Source of the DNA: Solirubrobacteraceae bacterium | Lineage (GTDB): Bacteria; Actinomycetota; Thermoleophilia; Solirubrobacterales; Solirubrobacteraceae | Reading direction: 5' to 3' | Assembly: GCA_016462245.1 (NCBI GenBank) | Contig: JAEMTR010000046.1 | Coordinates: 1 to 9,450 of the forward strand | DNA length: 9,450 nucleotides | In this document: positions 1 to 7,660 of the stretch, one piece after another | Position numbering within the stretch: the stretch's first letter is position 1 | Layout: the number at the start of each line of letters is the position of its first letter | The notes under the pieces: generated by a model | Told to the model about the DNA's origin: nothing | Databases searched by the model: none | Seen by the model: only the letters and a program-made list of their open reading frames with translations | Position numbers and translations under genes: made by a program

Positions 1-1504
1 GCGCGTTGATCACCTTCGGCCGCGTCTCGTGCGGGATGATCACGTCGTCGATGTAACCGCGCTCTGCAGCCGAGTACGGGTTCGCAAAGCGTTCCTTGTA
101 GTCGGCCATCAGCTCTTCGCGGCGACCTTCGGGCGTCTTCTCGTCGGCCAGTTCGCGGCGGTAGATGATGTTGACTGCGCCTTCGGCGCCCATCACGGCG
201 ACTTCGGCCTGCGGCCAAGCGAAGTTGAAGTCGGCCAGTAGATGCTTTGAGGCCATCACGTCGTAGGCGCCGCCGTAAGCCTTGCGCGTAATCACCGTGA
301 TCTTCGGCACCGTCGCCTCGGTGTAGGCATAGAGCAGCTTCGCGCCGTGGCGGATGATGCCGCCCCATTCTTGTGACGTTCCCGGTAGGAAGCCAGGGAC
401 GTCGCAGAAGGTCAGGATCGGGATGTTGTAGGCGTCGCAGGTGCGCACGAAGCGCGCGGCCTTCGATGAGGCGTCGATGTCGAGCACGCCGGCCAGCTGC
501 GCAGGTTGGTTGCCAACGACGCCAACCGAGTAGCCATCGAGCCGTGCGAAGCCGCAGATGATGTTCTTCGCCCAGTGCTCGTGCAGCTCAAAGAACTCGC
601 CGTCGTCGACGACCGTCTTGACGACTTCGCGCATGTCGTAAGGCTTGTTCGCGTTCTCGGGGACCATGCTGTCGAGCGCTTCGTCGATCCGCTGCGGGTC
701 GTCGGTCGGCGCGACGCGCGGCGCTGTTTCAAGGTTGTTCTGCGGCAGGAACGAGAGCAGGTAGCGCGTGTCCTCAAGCAGCGCGTCCTCGTCCTCGGCC
801 GCGAGGTGGGCGACGCCGGACTTGCTGTTGTGCGTCATCGCGCCGCCGAGCTCTTCGAAGCCGACCTCCTCGCCGGTGACCGTCTTGATCACGTCAGGGC
901 CGGTGATGAACATATGCGAGCTCTCTTTGACCATCATGATGAAATCGGTGATCGCGGGGGAGTAGACGGCGCCGCCGGCGCAAGGCCCCATGATCAGGCT
1001 GATCTGCGGGATCACGCCCGAGCACATCACGTTGCGCACGAATACGTCGCCGTAAGCGCCAAGCGAGACGACGCCCTCTTGGATCCGCGCGCCGCCGGAG
1101 TCATTGATGCCGATCACCGGGCAGCCGATCTTTGCCGCTAGATCCATCACCTTGCACATCTTCTCGGCCATCACTTCGCCGAGCGAGCCACCGAAGACTG
1201 TGAAGTCTTGGCTGAAGACGCAAACGCGCCGTCCGTCGATCGTTCCGTGGCCGGTGACGACGGCGTCGCCCCAGGGGCGGTTCTTCTGCATCTCGAAGTC
1301 GAAGGTGCGATGGCGCATGAAGGTGTCGAGCTCTTGGAACGAACCTTCGTCGAGCAGCTTCTCGATCCGCTCGCGCGCTGTGTACTTGCCGCGGTCGTGC
1401 TGCTTGGCCTCGGCTTCGGGCGAGGAGTGCATCGCCATCTCGCGCATCTCGCCGAGCAGCGCCAGTTTTGCGTTGAAGTCTTCAGCCTCAGGTTCGCTCG
1501 CCAT
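1..1504 (-). CDS. pccB: Propionyl-CoA carboxylase beta subunit (carboxyltransferase), C-terminus cut by window edge
   Basis: Carboxyltransferase subunit of a biotin-dependent acyl-CoA carboxylase. It moves the carboxyl group from carboxybiotin to propionyl-CoA to give methylmalonyl-CoA in the cytoplasm. I translated 501 codons from ATG at 1504; family members run about 510-540 residues, so only the last few tens are missing. Visible motifs are NDSGGARIQEG (134-144), the first crotonase-fold active-site loop GPCAGGAVYSP (173-183), DVPGFLPGT (368-376), IIRHGAKLLYAY (383-394) and the second loop GGAYDVM (411-417). Asp415 lies where Streptomyces coelicolor PccB has Asp422, the residue linked to propionyl rather than acetyl preference, so propionyl-CoA is the likely substrate. 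It is the last visible gene of the minus-strand group, 57 bases after the preceding stop. The biotin-carrying alpha subunit and any epsilon subunit are not in the window. A broad-specificity acyl-CoA carboxylase remains possible. Confidence 0.95.
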   Translation of the reverse strand, partial: MASEPEAEDFNAKLALLGEMREMAMHSSPEAEAKQHDRGKYTARERIEKLLDEGSFQELDTFMRHRTFDFEMQKNRPWGDAVVTGHGTIDGRRVCVFSQDFTVFGGSLGEVMAEKMCKVMDLAAKIGCPVIGINDSGGARIQEGVVSLGAYGDVFVRNVMCSGVIPQISLIMGPCAGGAVYSPAITDFIMMVKESSHMFITGPDVIKTVTGEEVGFEELGGAMTHNSKSGVAHLAAEDEDALLEDTRYLLSFLPQNNLETAPRVAPTDDPQRIDEALDSMVPENANKPYDMREVVKTVVDDGEFFELHEHWAKNIICGFARLDGYSVGVVGNQPAQLAGVLDIDASSKAARFVRTCDAYNIPILTFCDVPGFLPGTSQEWGGIIRHGAKLLYAYTEATVPKITVITRKAYGGAYDVMASKHLLADFNFAWPQAEVAVMGAEGAVNIIYRRELADEKTPEGRREELMADYKERFANPYSAAERGYIDDVIIPHETRPKVINA

Positions 1505-1514
1505 TAGGCGCCTG

Positions 1515-1520
1515 AGTCTA
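1515..1520 (-). promoter_or_regulatory. Possible -10 element (TAGACT) close to the carboxylase start
   Basis: On the minus strand TAGACT lies 10 bases before the ATG at 1504 and fits the actinobacterial TANNNT -10 consensus. A start site about 7 bases downstream would leave a 5' leader of only about 3 bases. The spacing is longer than the 6-7 bases seen at five other genes here, and the gene may simply be read through from upstream, so this is the weakest of the series. The AGGCGCCT between it and the ATG is a short palindrome and also holds a minimal AGG ribosome-binding candidate. Confidence 0.3.
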
Positions 1521-1561
1521 GATGCTGGGTAGGGCGGCAGGGCCTGCGGCCGCTGCTGGGC

Positions 1562-2200
1562 TCAGGAGCGCGAGAAGGGGCGGTGGTGCGCGGCGCCAAG
1601 GTCGTCGAGCACGCCCGACAGGATCTCGTCGATCGATTCGGCGCTCAGCGGCGCCGGTTCAGGCGCTTCGGTGCTGACCTCTGGCTCAACTTCAGGCACG
1701 ACGATTGGGTCCGGCATCGGTTCGGGGGCAAGCTCCGGCTCGGCCGTCGGCTCAGGCTCGTCGGTGCGCGCCTCTCGCCTCGGGGGATCTGGGATCGGTA
1801 GGCCAAAGTCGAGCAGCCGCGCGAAGAAGCCCGCTTTCGGTTGCCGCCTCAATACTGGCGAGAAGGTCGGCGCCGTTTCGCGCGTTGGCGTCGGCGCGAG
1901 CGTCGGCTGCGGCGGCGCGGGTTCGGAGACGCTTGCTTCAACCGCTGGAGCTGGGGCGGCTGGGCGGTCTTGAACTTCGACCGTCAGCGTCACCTTCGTT
2001 CCCCAACCGGCCGATGCGATTTCCACCGTGCCGCTAACTTGATCGCCCTCCCAGGCGACGGTGGTTTCGGGATCGGTCCTGGTTATGCGGATCTCACCAA
2101 AGGCATGGAGGTAGCGGCCAAGCGAATCCTGATCGCTGACCCCGGCCCAAAGCTCTGGCGAAGACTTAACAAGCCTGCGCTCTGCACTATGCGCTGACAT
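1562..2200 (-). CDS. Uncharacterised protein: SRPBCC-like N-terminus, Pro/Glu-rich middle, conserved-looking C-terminal peptide
   Basis: I cannot name a function. From ATG at 2200 the product is 212 residues. Residues 1-76 look like a short SRPBCC/START-type fold: SSPELWAGVSD (13-23), FGEIRITR (34-41), TTVAWEGD (46-53) and SGWGTKVTLT-like (63-73), a pattern I associate with coenzyme-A-linked and polyketide-cyclase-type proteins of actinobacteria. Residues 80-188 are low complexity, rich in Pro, Glu and Ala, and interrupted by a basic-hydrophobic segment KAGFFARLLDF (122-132) that could form an amphipathic helix. The end, SIDEILSGVLDDLG (189-202) then AAHHRPFSRS, looks like a short structured tail. 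No signal peptide or membrane helix is seen. A TTG at 2212 directly after GAAGGGAA would add four residues; ATG 2200 is preferred, though the Shine-Dalgarno fits TTG better. It lies 80 bases after the membrane-protein gene and 57 before the carboxylase gene. Confidence 0.78.
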   Translation of the reverse strand: MSAHSAERRLVKSSPELWAGVSDQDSLGRYLHAFGEIRITRTDPETTVAWEGDQVSGTVEIASAGWGTKVTLTVEVQDRPAAPAPAVEASVSEPAPPQPTLAPTPTRETAPTFSPVLRRQPKAGFFARLLDFGLPIPDPPRREARTDEPEPTAEPELAPEPMPDPIVVPEVEPEVSTEAPEPAPLSAESIDEILSGVLDDLGAAHHRPFSRS

Positions 2201-2256
2201 CGTCGTCTTCAATTCCCTTCGGCTAAGGCCATTCCTGCCGAAAACGGGCTCTGCAA

Positions 2257-2272
2257 CGCCGCGCCCGCGGCG
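2257..2272 (-). other. GC-rich hairpin after the membrane-protein gene
   Basis: CGCCGCG (2257-2263) and CGCGGCG (2266-2272) are perfect 7-base inverted arms around two bases; folded, about 6 pairs with a 4-base loop. The hairpin begins 9 bases after the stop of the membrane-protein gene on the minus strand. No run of T follows (the next bases are TTGCAG), so it is a poor intrinsic terminator. It could pause transcription or protect a 3' end within the operon. Chance occurrence in GC-rich DNA is a fair alternative. Confidence 0.35.
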
Positions 2273-2280
2273 CCGCCCCG

Positions 2281-2769
2281 CTAAGCGGGCTGGACGATCA
2301 TCAAGTAAAGCGCGATCAAGACCAAAACGTTTGAGATCAGACCGACGAGGTTGAGCTTGCGGAAGGCCTTCTCGTATTCGGCCGAGAAGGTCATCGGCCC
2401 GCCGCCGCCGCGCGCTGCCAGCTCGGTAGTTGCGATCGCGCTCAGTTTCTTCTCGGTCGGCAGCGCGAGCCCGTGGCTGAGGCCGACGAGCACGATCAAA
2501 ATCACCAGCGAGCCTGAAACCCAGTGCGCGCTCCAGAGCCCGGCGTCGCTCGCGAGGTAGGCGCCGGCGAGGAAGAGAACCGCATAGGCGACTGTGATCA
2601 GCGTTCGTCCGGCGTGAACCATCGCGTTGTAGAGGCCGGGCAGAGCCTCAGGGTTGGCGTTCGTCACGCGGGCCAGGATGATCGGGTAGATGAACGGCGC
2701 GCCGAAGGCGATCACGACGGCGGCAACGTGAATCCAAAGGACGAAGTCGTAGAGGCGCACGGCGATCAT
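2281..2769 (-). CDS. Small four-helix integral membrane protein, DUF2269-like
   Basis: A 162-residue membrane protein of unknown function, similar in length and layout to the DUF2269 family (family call from pattern recognition, not a search). Predicted membrane helices are at about residues 7-32, 54-73, 82-101 and 139-159. A polar loop at 103-138 carries a Gly4 stretch followed by a charged segment. Histidines sit in or beside the helices: His14 (WIHV), His52 (VHAG), His82 and His99 (SHG). This recalls CopD-like and other haem- or metal-binding membrane proteins, but binding is speculation. ATG at 2769 has TAGGAT seven bases before it, readable as a -10 hexamer or as a weak AGGA ribosome-binding site. 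The gene begins 23 bases after the mutase stop and is co-directional, so it is probably co-transcribed. Why a membrane protein lies inside a propionate module is not evident. Confidence 0.88.
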   Translation of the reverse strand: MIAVRLYDFVLWIHVAAVVIAFGAPFIYPIILARVTNANPEALPGLYNAMVHAGRTLITVAYAVLFLAGAYLASDAGLWSAHWVSGSLVILIVLVGLSHGLALPTEKKLSAIATTELAARGGGGPMTFSAEYEKAFRKLNLVGLISNVLVLIALYLMIVQPA

Positions 2770-2776
2770 CGTCTTG

Positions 2777-2782
2777 ATCCTA
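2777..2782 (-). promoter_or_regulatory. Candidate -10 hexamer (TAGGAT) for a leaderless transcript of the membrane-protein gene
   Basis: On the minus strand TAGGAT is followed by exactly seven bases (CAAGACG) and ATG at 2769. TANNNT at this distance puts the expected transcription start on the A of the start codon. The same bases contain AGGA, so ordinary ribosome binding on a longer operon transcript is an equal alternative. No convincing -35 was seen. Confidence 0.4.
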
Positions 2783-2792
2783 GAGCCCGGCT

Positions 2793-2796
<4 letters not shown>
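2780..2796. repeat. Perfect inverted repeat, 8-bp arms with a single central base
   Basis: CTAGAGCC (2780-2787) and GGCTCTAG (2789-2796) are exact reverse complements separated by one C. The repeat covers the TAG stop codon of the mutase gene (2793-2795) and touches the TAGGAT hexamer before the membrane-protein gene. As RNA it could form a 6-bp stem with a 5-base loop and has no following T tract, so it is not a standard terminator. As DNA it has the symmetry of a site for a dimeric regulator. Function unproven. Confidence 0.5.
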
Positions 2797-4412
<1,616 letters not shown>

Positions 4413-4418
4413 TGGGGA

Positions 4419-4424
4419 ACCGTA
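4419..4424 (-). promoter_or_regulatory. Candidate -10 hexamer (TACGGT), leaderless mutase transcript
   Basis: On the minus strand TACGGT is followed by six bases (TCCCCA) and the ATG at 4412. The gene has no purine-rich ribosome-binding site in this short region, so the hexamer plus spacing supports transcription starting at or next to the start codon. It lies in the 53-base divergent gap shared with the MoaD-MoaE gene. No TTGACA-like -35 is obvious 16-18 bases upstream. Confidence 0.55.
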
Positions 4425-4452
4425 CCGCCGGATCGAAAAAGAGGTTGTGCCG

Positions 4453-4458
4453 TAGGCT
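4453..4458 (+). promoter_or_regulatory. Candidate -10 hexamer (TAGGCT), leaderless moaD-moaE transcript
   Basis: TAGGCT is followed by seven bases (GCGCGCT) and the ATG at 4466. It lies 28 bases from the oppositely oriented candidate at 4419-4424, so the two promoters share a very small divergent region. The only purine-rich stretch, AAGAGG at 4439-4444, is too far from the ATG to act as its ribosome-binding site. No clear -35 was seen. Confidence 0.5.
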
Positions 4459-4465
4459 GCGCGCT

Positions 4466-5116
4466 ATGCAGGTTTCGGTCCGCCTATTTGCAGGCTTGCG
4501 CGAACGCTTCGGCAGCGATTCGCTGCAGCTTGAGCTGGCCGACGGCGCCAGCGTCGCTGACGCGCTCGCCGCACTGAGTGGCCAGATCGACGCCAGCGGC
4601 TGCCTGCTGGCCGTAAATCGCGAGTACGCCGACGATGATCTCGTTCTCGCCGCCGGTGATGAGCTGGCTTTGATTCCGCCGGTCTCCGGTGGCGGCGCGC
4701 AGGCCCACGTCGCTCTGAGCGATTCGCCGCTCTCGCTCGATGCGCTGCTGGAGCGCGTCCGCGACCCGCGCGCCGGGGCGGTCGTCAGCTTCTCCGGCGT
4801 AACGCGCGAAGTCGATTCGCTCGACTACGAGGTTTACGCCGAGATGGCTTTAGAGCAGATGGCTCGAATCGTTGACGCGGCGATTGAGCGCCACGGCCTC
4901 TGCGCCGCCGCCGCTGAGCATCGCGTCGGCACGGTGCCTTTGAGCGAAGCGAGCGTGATCGTCGCCGCCAGCGCGCCGCACCGCGGCGAAGCGTTCGCCG
5001 GCGCGCGCGAAATCATCGACGAGCTGAAGGCCTGCGCACCGATCTGGAAGGTCGAAGTTGAGGGCCAGGAGCGCCGCCGCGTCGAAGGCGAGAAGCCAAA
5101 GCGGCTGCAGGATTAG
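4466..5116 (+). CDS. MoaD-MoaE fusion, molybdopterin synthase
   Basis: Both subunits of molybdopterin synthase in one 216-residue chain. The enzyme inserts two sulfurs into cyclic pyranopterin monophosphate to make molybdopterin in the cytoplasm. Residues 1-77 are MoaD, with a ubiquitin-like fold starting VSVRLFAGLRE (3-13) and ending ALIPPVSGGG (68-77). Residues from about 80 are MoaE, with VVSFSGVTR (106-114), APHRGEAF (170-177) and LKACAPIWK (187-195). Lys188 and Lys195 match in spacing the two active-site lysines of E. coli MoaE (Lys119 and Lys126), and His172-Arg173 is the conserved HR pair. The MoaD Gly-Gly tail, normally a free C-terminus carrying the thiocarboxylate, is internal, so cleavage after it is expected, as described for Mycobacterium tuberculosis MoaX. 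ATG 4466 was chosen because MoaD homology begins there; the frame is open upstream to 4379, but that part lies inside the mutase gene. No other molybdenum-cofactor gene is in the window. Confidence 0.93.
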   Translation: MQVSVRLFAGLRERFGSDSLQLELADGASVADALAALSGQIDASGCLLAVNREYADDDLVLAAGDELALIPPVSGGGAQAHVALSDSPLSLDALLERVRDPRAGAVVSFSGVTREVDSLDYEVYAEMALEQMARIVDAAIERHGLCAAAAEHRVGTVPLSEASVIVAASAPHRGEAFAGAREIIDELKACAPIWKVEVEGQERRRVEGEKPKRLQD

Positions 5117-5169
5117 GTGGCCGCGGCTGATTCGCACGAAACTGCCCGCCGAAGCGATCTTCAACTCCG

Positions 5170-5175
5170 TAAACT
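5170..5175 (+). promoter_or_regulatory. Candidate -10 hexamer (TAAACT), leaderless decarboxylase transcript
   Basis: TAAACT is the most AT-rich stretch of the 65-base gap between the MoaD-MoaE and decarboxylase genes. It is followed by six bases (TGGCCA) and the ATG at 5182. There is no Shine-Dalgarno sequence before this ATG. This is the best-looking promoter in the window and would give the polysaccharide genes their own transcript, separate from molybdenum cofactor synthesis. Confidence 0.6.
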
Positions 5176-5181
5176 TGGCCA

Positions 5182-6129
5182 ATGGCCACTTCCCTAGTTA
5201 CTGGCGGCGCAGGCTTTCTTGGTTCGCACCTTTGCGACGAGTTGCTGCGCCGTGGCGACCGCGTTATCTGCGTCGACAACCTTGAGACCGGCTCGCTGCA
5301 CAACATCGAGCACATCCGCGCCGAAGAGTTCAGCTTCGTCAACTGCGACATCACCGAGCCGTACTTCATCGAGGAGCCGATCGACTCGGTCTATCACCTC
5401 GCTTCGCCGGCCTCGCCGATCGACTATCTGCGCCTGCCGCTGCAAACTTTGAAGGTTGGTTCGCACGGAACTCATCACACACTCGGTCTTGCGAAGGAAC
5501 ACCGCGCTCGCTTCCTGCTCGCCTCAACCAGCGAGGTTTACGGCGACCCGCAGGTTCACCCGCAGACTGAGGATTACTGGGGCCACGTGAACCCGATTGG
5601 CCCGCGCGGCGTTTATGACGAAGCGAAGCGTTACGCCGAGGCACTGACGATGGCCTACCACCGCCAGCAGGGCGTTGACACGGCGATCGTGCGGATCTTC
5701 AATACCTACGGCCCGCGGATGCGCGCCCACGACGGCCGCGCGATTCCTACCTTCCTGCGTCAAGCGCTGGCCGACCGGCCGATCACGGTCTATGGCGATG
5801 GCGCCCAGACGCGCTCCTTCTGCTTTGTCTCAGACCTGATCCGCGGGCTGATTGCCTTGAGCGAATCGGGCGAGCATCAGCCGGTCAACATCGGCAACCC
5901 GGATGAGTTCACGCTGCTCGAGCTGGCGCAGATCGTGATTGAGGTTTCCGGCTCGCGCTCAGAGATTGTTTACGAGGCTTTGCCTACCGATGACCCGAAG
6001 CAGCGCAAGCCAGATATCACGCGCGCGCAGGAACTACTGCAGTGGGAGCCGAAGGTTGGATTGCGTGAAGGACTTGCGCAGACAATCGAAGAATCCGGCG
6101 CAGAAGCACTGCTGGGCATTCCAAGCTGA
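5182..6129 (+). CDS. UDP-glucuronate decarboxylase-like extended SDR enzyme (UDP-xylose synthase)
   Basis: NAD-dependent sugar-nucleotide enzyme, most like UDP-glucuronic acid decarboxylase, which oxidises, decarboxylates and re-reduces UDP-glucuronate to give UDP-xylose in the cytoplasm. The 315 residues begin with the NAD-binding motif GGAGFLGS (8-15) and VDNLETG (31-37). Family-specific stretches follow: HLASPASPIDY (72-82), ASTSEVYGDPQVHPQ (114-128), YWGHVNPIGPR (132-142), the catalytic YDEAK (Tyr145, Lys149), IFNTYGPRM (172-180) and ITVYGDGAQTRSF (201-213). Thr116, Glu118 and Arg211 fall where UXS enzymes have their catalytic Thr, Glu and substrate-binding Arg. DYLRLP replaces the commoner HYQ-NP loop. 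Other NDP-sugar 4,6-dehydratases or 4-epimerases are less likely because of the SEVYGDP and VNPIGPR signatures. It is followed after 49 bases by the glycan-initiating transferase, so its product probably feeds a surface glycan or is passed on for further modification. Confidence 0.9.
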   Translation: MATSLVTGGAGFLGSHLCDELLRRGDRVICVDNLETGSLHNIEHIRAEEFSFVNCDITEPYFIEEPIDSVYHLASPASPIDYLRLPLQTLKVGSHGTHHTLGLAKEHRARFLLASTSEVYGDPQVHPQTEDYWGHVNPIGPRGVYDEAKRYAEALTMAYHRQQGVDTAIVRIFNTYGPRMRAHDGRAIPTFLRQALADRPITVYGDGAQTRSFCFVSDLIRGLIALSESGEHQPVNIGNPDEFTLLELAQIVIEVSGSRSEIVYEALPTDDPKQRKPDITRAQELLQWEPKVGLREGLAQTIEESGAEALLGIPS

Positions 6130-6165
6130 CCCTTGAGCGTCACTTTTCGCGCTTCGCCGTGTTTC

Positions 6166-6171
6166 TACCTT
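6166..6171 (+). promoter_or_regulatory. Candidate -10 hexamer (TACCTT), leaderless transferase transcript
   Basis: TACCTT is followed by seven bases (TGAAGCC) and the ATG at 6179, in the 49-base gap after the decarboxylase gene. The spacer contains GAAG only 3 bases from the ATG, too close for a good ribosome-binding site. No terminator was found before it, so readthrough from the upstream gene is also likely. Confidence 0.45.
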
Positions 6172-6178
6172 TGAAGCC

Positions 6179-7660
6179 ATGACAGACGATCCACGCCTAC
6201 CAACGAATGCGCCGCGCGACCCGTTCGCGTCGCCGCCGGAGTTGGAGGTCGTTAATCGCAGTCACGATTCGCGCCGCCGGCGCACGCCGCTCTCATTCAT
6301 CTTGACGATGGACACGCTGCGCAGCGTTGCGCGCGTGGCCTCATTGGCGATTGTTGACGCCGTCGGGATCTACCTCGCGATCTTGGTCGCGCTGGAGAGC
6401 AAGTCGCTGCTCTTTGACGGAGTTAGCTTCAGCGCCAACGTCGATCAGGCTTACAACTACGGCGTCTTCGCAGTGCTGCTGACTTTGCTGCTCTTTGCTC
6501 GCGCCGGCCTCTACGGCGACCGTGGCTCACGGCCCGGGCTCGGCGCCGTCGTCTCGGCGCTCTTCTCTGTCGCGTTGGTTGCGCTGATCTACTCGTTGAT
6601 CGTCGGCCGCGACTTCTCGAGTTACTACATCTTTTGGGGCACGCTGATCTTTGCCGTTGTGATCATAGGTGCGCTGCGCGCGCTCTATGACCGCGTTAGT
6701 GGACGAATCTTGCGCGCCGCCGGTTACCGCCGCAGCGCGCTGCTGGTGGGGGTTGGCTCGCACGCCGAGTCTGTCGGCGCCGCGCTTTCCTCTAGTCGCG
6801 CAAACCCGGTTGAGGTCGTCGGCATCGTTGGCCCGGCTGAGCTCGATGAGGCCTTTGGAGCGCAGTACTTCGATGAGCTTGTGATCGCCGACCCAGGCTT
6901 CAGCGAGCAGCGCGTGCTGGAGATCGTTGACCGCTGCCACGAGCGTGGTGTTCGCGTTCGGGTTGCTCCTTCGACGAGCGAGCTGCTTGCGCGCCGCGCC
7001 GAGTTCGTGCCGGGCTCAGCGGTGCCGCTCTTTGAGCTGCGCGCGCCGGTCTTCGATGGTGCCGATTACGCACTCAAGCGCGTCTTTGATCTCGGCGGCG
7101 CAGTGATCAGCTTGGTGATCTTGAGTCCCGTGCTGCTGCTGATCGCGGCCGCCATCGCCTCCAGCTCGCGTGGGCCGGTGCTGTTCCGCTCGCGCCGGCC
7201 AGGGATCGCCGGCGTGCCGTTCGACTGCCTTAAGTTCCGCACGATGTACGAGGGCGCAGAGCTGCGCCAGCATGAACTAGAGGGCGAGAACGAGGCCGAT
7301 GGCGCGATCTTCAAGATTCGGCGCGACCCGCGGATTACGCCGGTTGGCCGCGTGCTGCGGCGCTTCTCGCTCGACGAGCTGCCGCAGCTTTGGAATGTGC
7401 TGCGCGGCGAGATGTCGATCGTCGGGCCACGGCCGCTGCCGCAGCGCGATTACGCGCGGCTTGAGGATTGGCACCGTCGTCGCTACCTCGTGCTGCCGGG
7501 GATGACTGGGCTTTGGCAGGTATCGGGCCGCTCGGAACTGAACTTCGATGACCTCGTAAACCTCGACTTTCTTTACATCGAGCGCTGGTCGCTGGCGCTT
7601 GACCTCAGCATCATCGTGCAGACGATTCCCGCCGTCCTGCGCCGTCGCGGCGCCTTCTAG
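6179..7660 (+). CDS. Polyprenyl-phosphate sugar-1-phosphate transferase (glycan-initiating, WcaJ/WbaP-like)
   Basis: Membrane enzyme that moves a sugar-1-phosphate from a nucleotide sugar onto undecaprenyl (or other polyprenyl) phosphate, the first step of exopolysaccharide or O-antigen-type repeat assembly. In the 493 residues a basic, proline-rich N-terminus is followed by four membrane helices at about 50-72, 93-111, 121-142 and 149-170, then a nucleotide-binding-like domain (RRSALLVGVGSHAESVG, 184-200), a fifth hydrophobic segment (304-329) and the catalytic domain. Catalytic-domain motifs: FRSRRPG (336-342), KFRTM (352-356), SLDELPQLWNVLRGEMS (397-413) with the Asp399-Glu400 dyad, IVGPRPLPQRDY (414-425) and LPGMTGLWQVSGRS (439-452), ending in DFLYIERWS and a short basic tail. 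Length and order match the large polyisoprenyl-phosphate hexose-1-phosphate transferases. The sugar used cannot be read from the sequence. It sits between a UDP-xylose-type enzyme and a methyltransferase, as in capsule or exopolysaccharide loci. Confidence 0.93.
   Translation: MTDDPRLPTNAPRDPFASPPELEVVNRSHDSRRRRTPLSFILTMDTLRSVARVASLAIVDAVGIYLAILVALESKSLLFDGVSFSANVDQAYNYGVFAVLLTLLLFARAGLYGDRGSRPGLGAVVSALFSVALVALIYSLIVGRDFSSYYIFWGTLIFAVVIIGALRALYDRVSGRILRAAGYRRSALLVGVGSHAESVGAALSSSRANPVEVVGIVGPAELDEAFGAQYFDELVIADPGFSEQRVLEIVDRCHERGVRVRVAPSTSELLARRAEFVPGSAVPLFELRAPVFDGADYALKRVFDLGGAVISLVILSPVLLLIAAAIASSSRGPVLFRSRRPGIAGVPFDCLKFRTMYEGAELRQHELEGENEADGAIFKIRRDPRITPVGRVLRRFSLDELPQLWNVLRGEMSIVGPRPLPQRDYARLEDWHRRRYLVLPGMTGLWQVSGRSELNFDDLVNLDFLYIERWSLALDLSIIVQTIPAVLRRRGAF

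Noticed and set aside
506..1141. A 211-codon plus-strand open frame opposite the carboxylase gene
   Set aside because: It is the complement of a strongly conserved carboxyltransferase; its translation is rich in Asp, Arg and Val with no recognisable domain, typical of antisense frames in GC-rich genes.
1531..1561. GC-rich inverted sequences between the hypothetical gene and the carboxylase gene, including an 8-bp palindrome GCGGCCGC at 1546-1553
   Set aside because: Stems are short or mismatched and no T tract follows on the minus strand; such palindromes are common in GC-rich DNA, so I do not call a terminator.
2237..2249. Small hairpin candidate (GCCCG/CGGC around TTTT on the minus strand) before the hypothetical gene
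   Set aside because: Only about four pairs with a bulge; too weak to support a regulatory call.
5117..5181. Possible small gene, riboswitch or terminator between the MoaD-MoaE and decarboxylase genes
   Set aside because: At 65 bases it is too short for a riboswitch or cofactor-sensing leader; no hairpin with a T tract was seen, only the promoter candidate.
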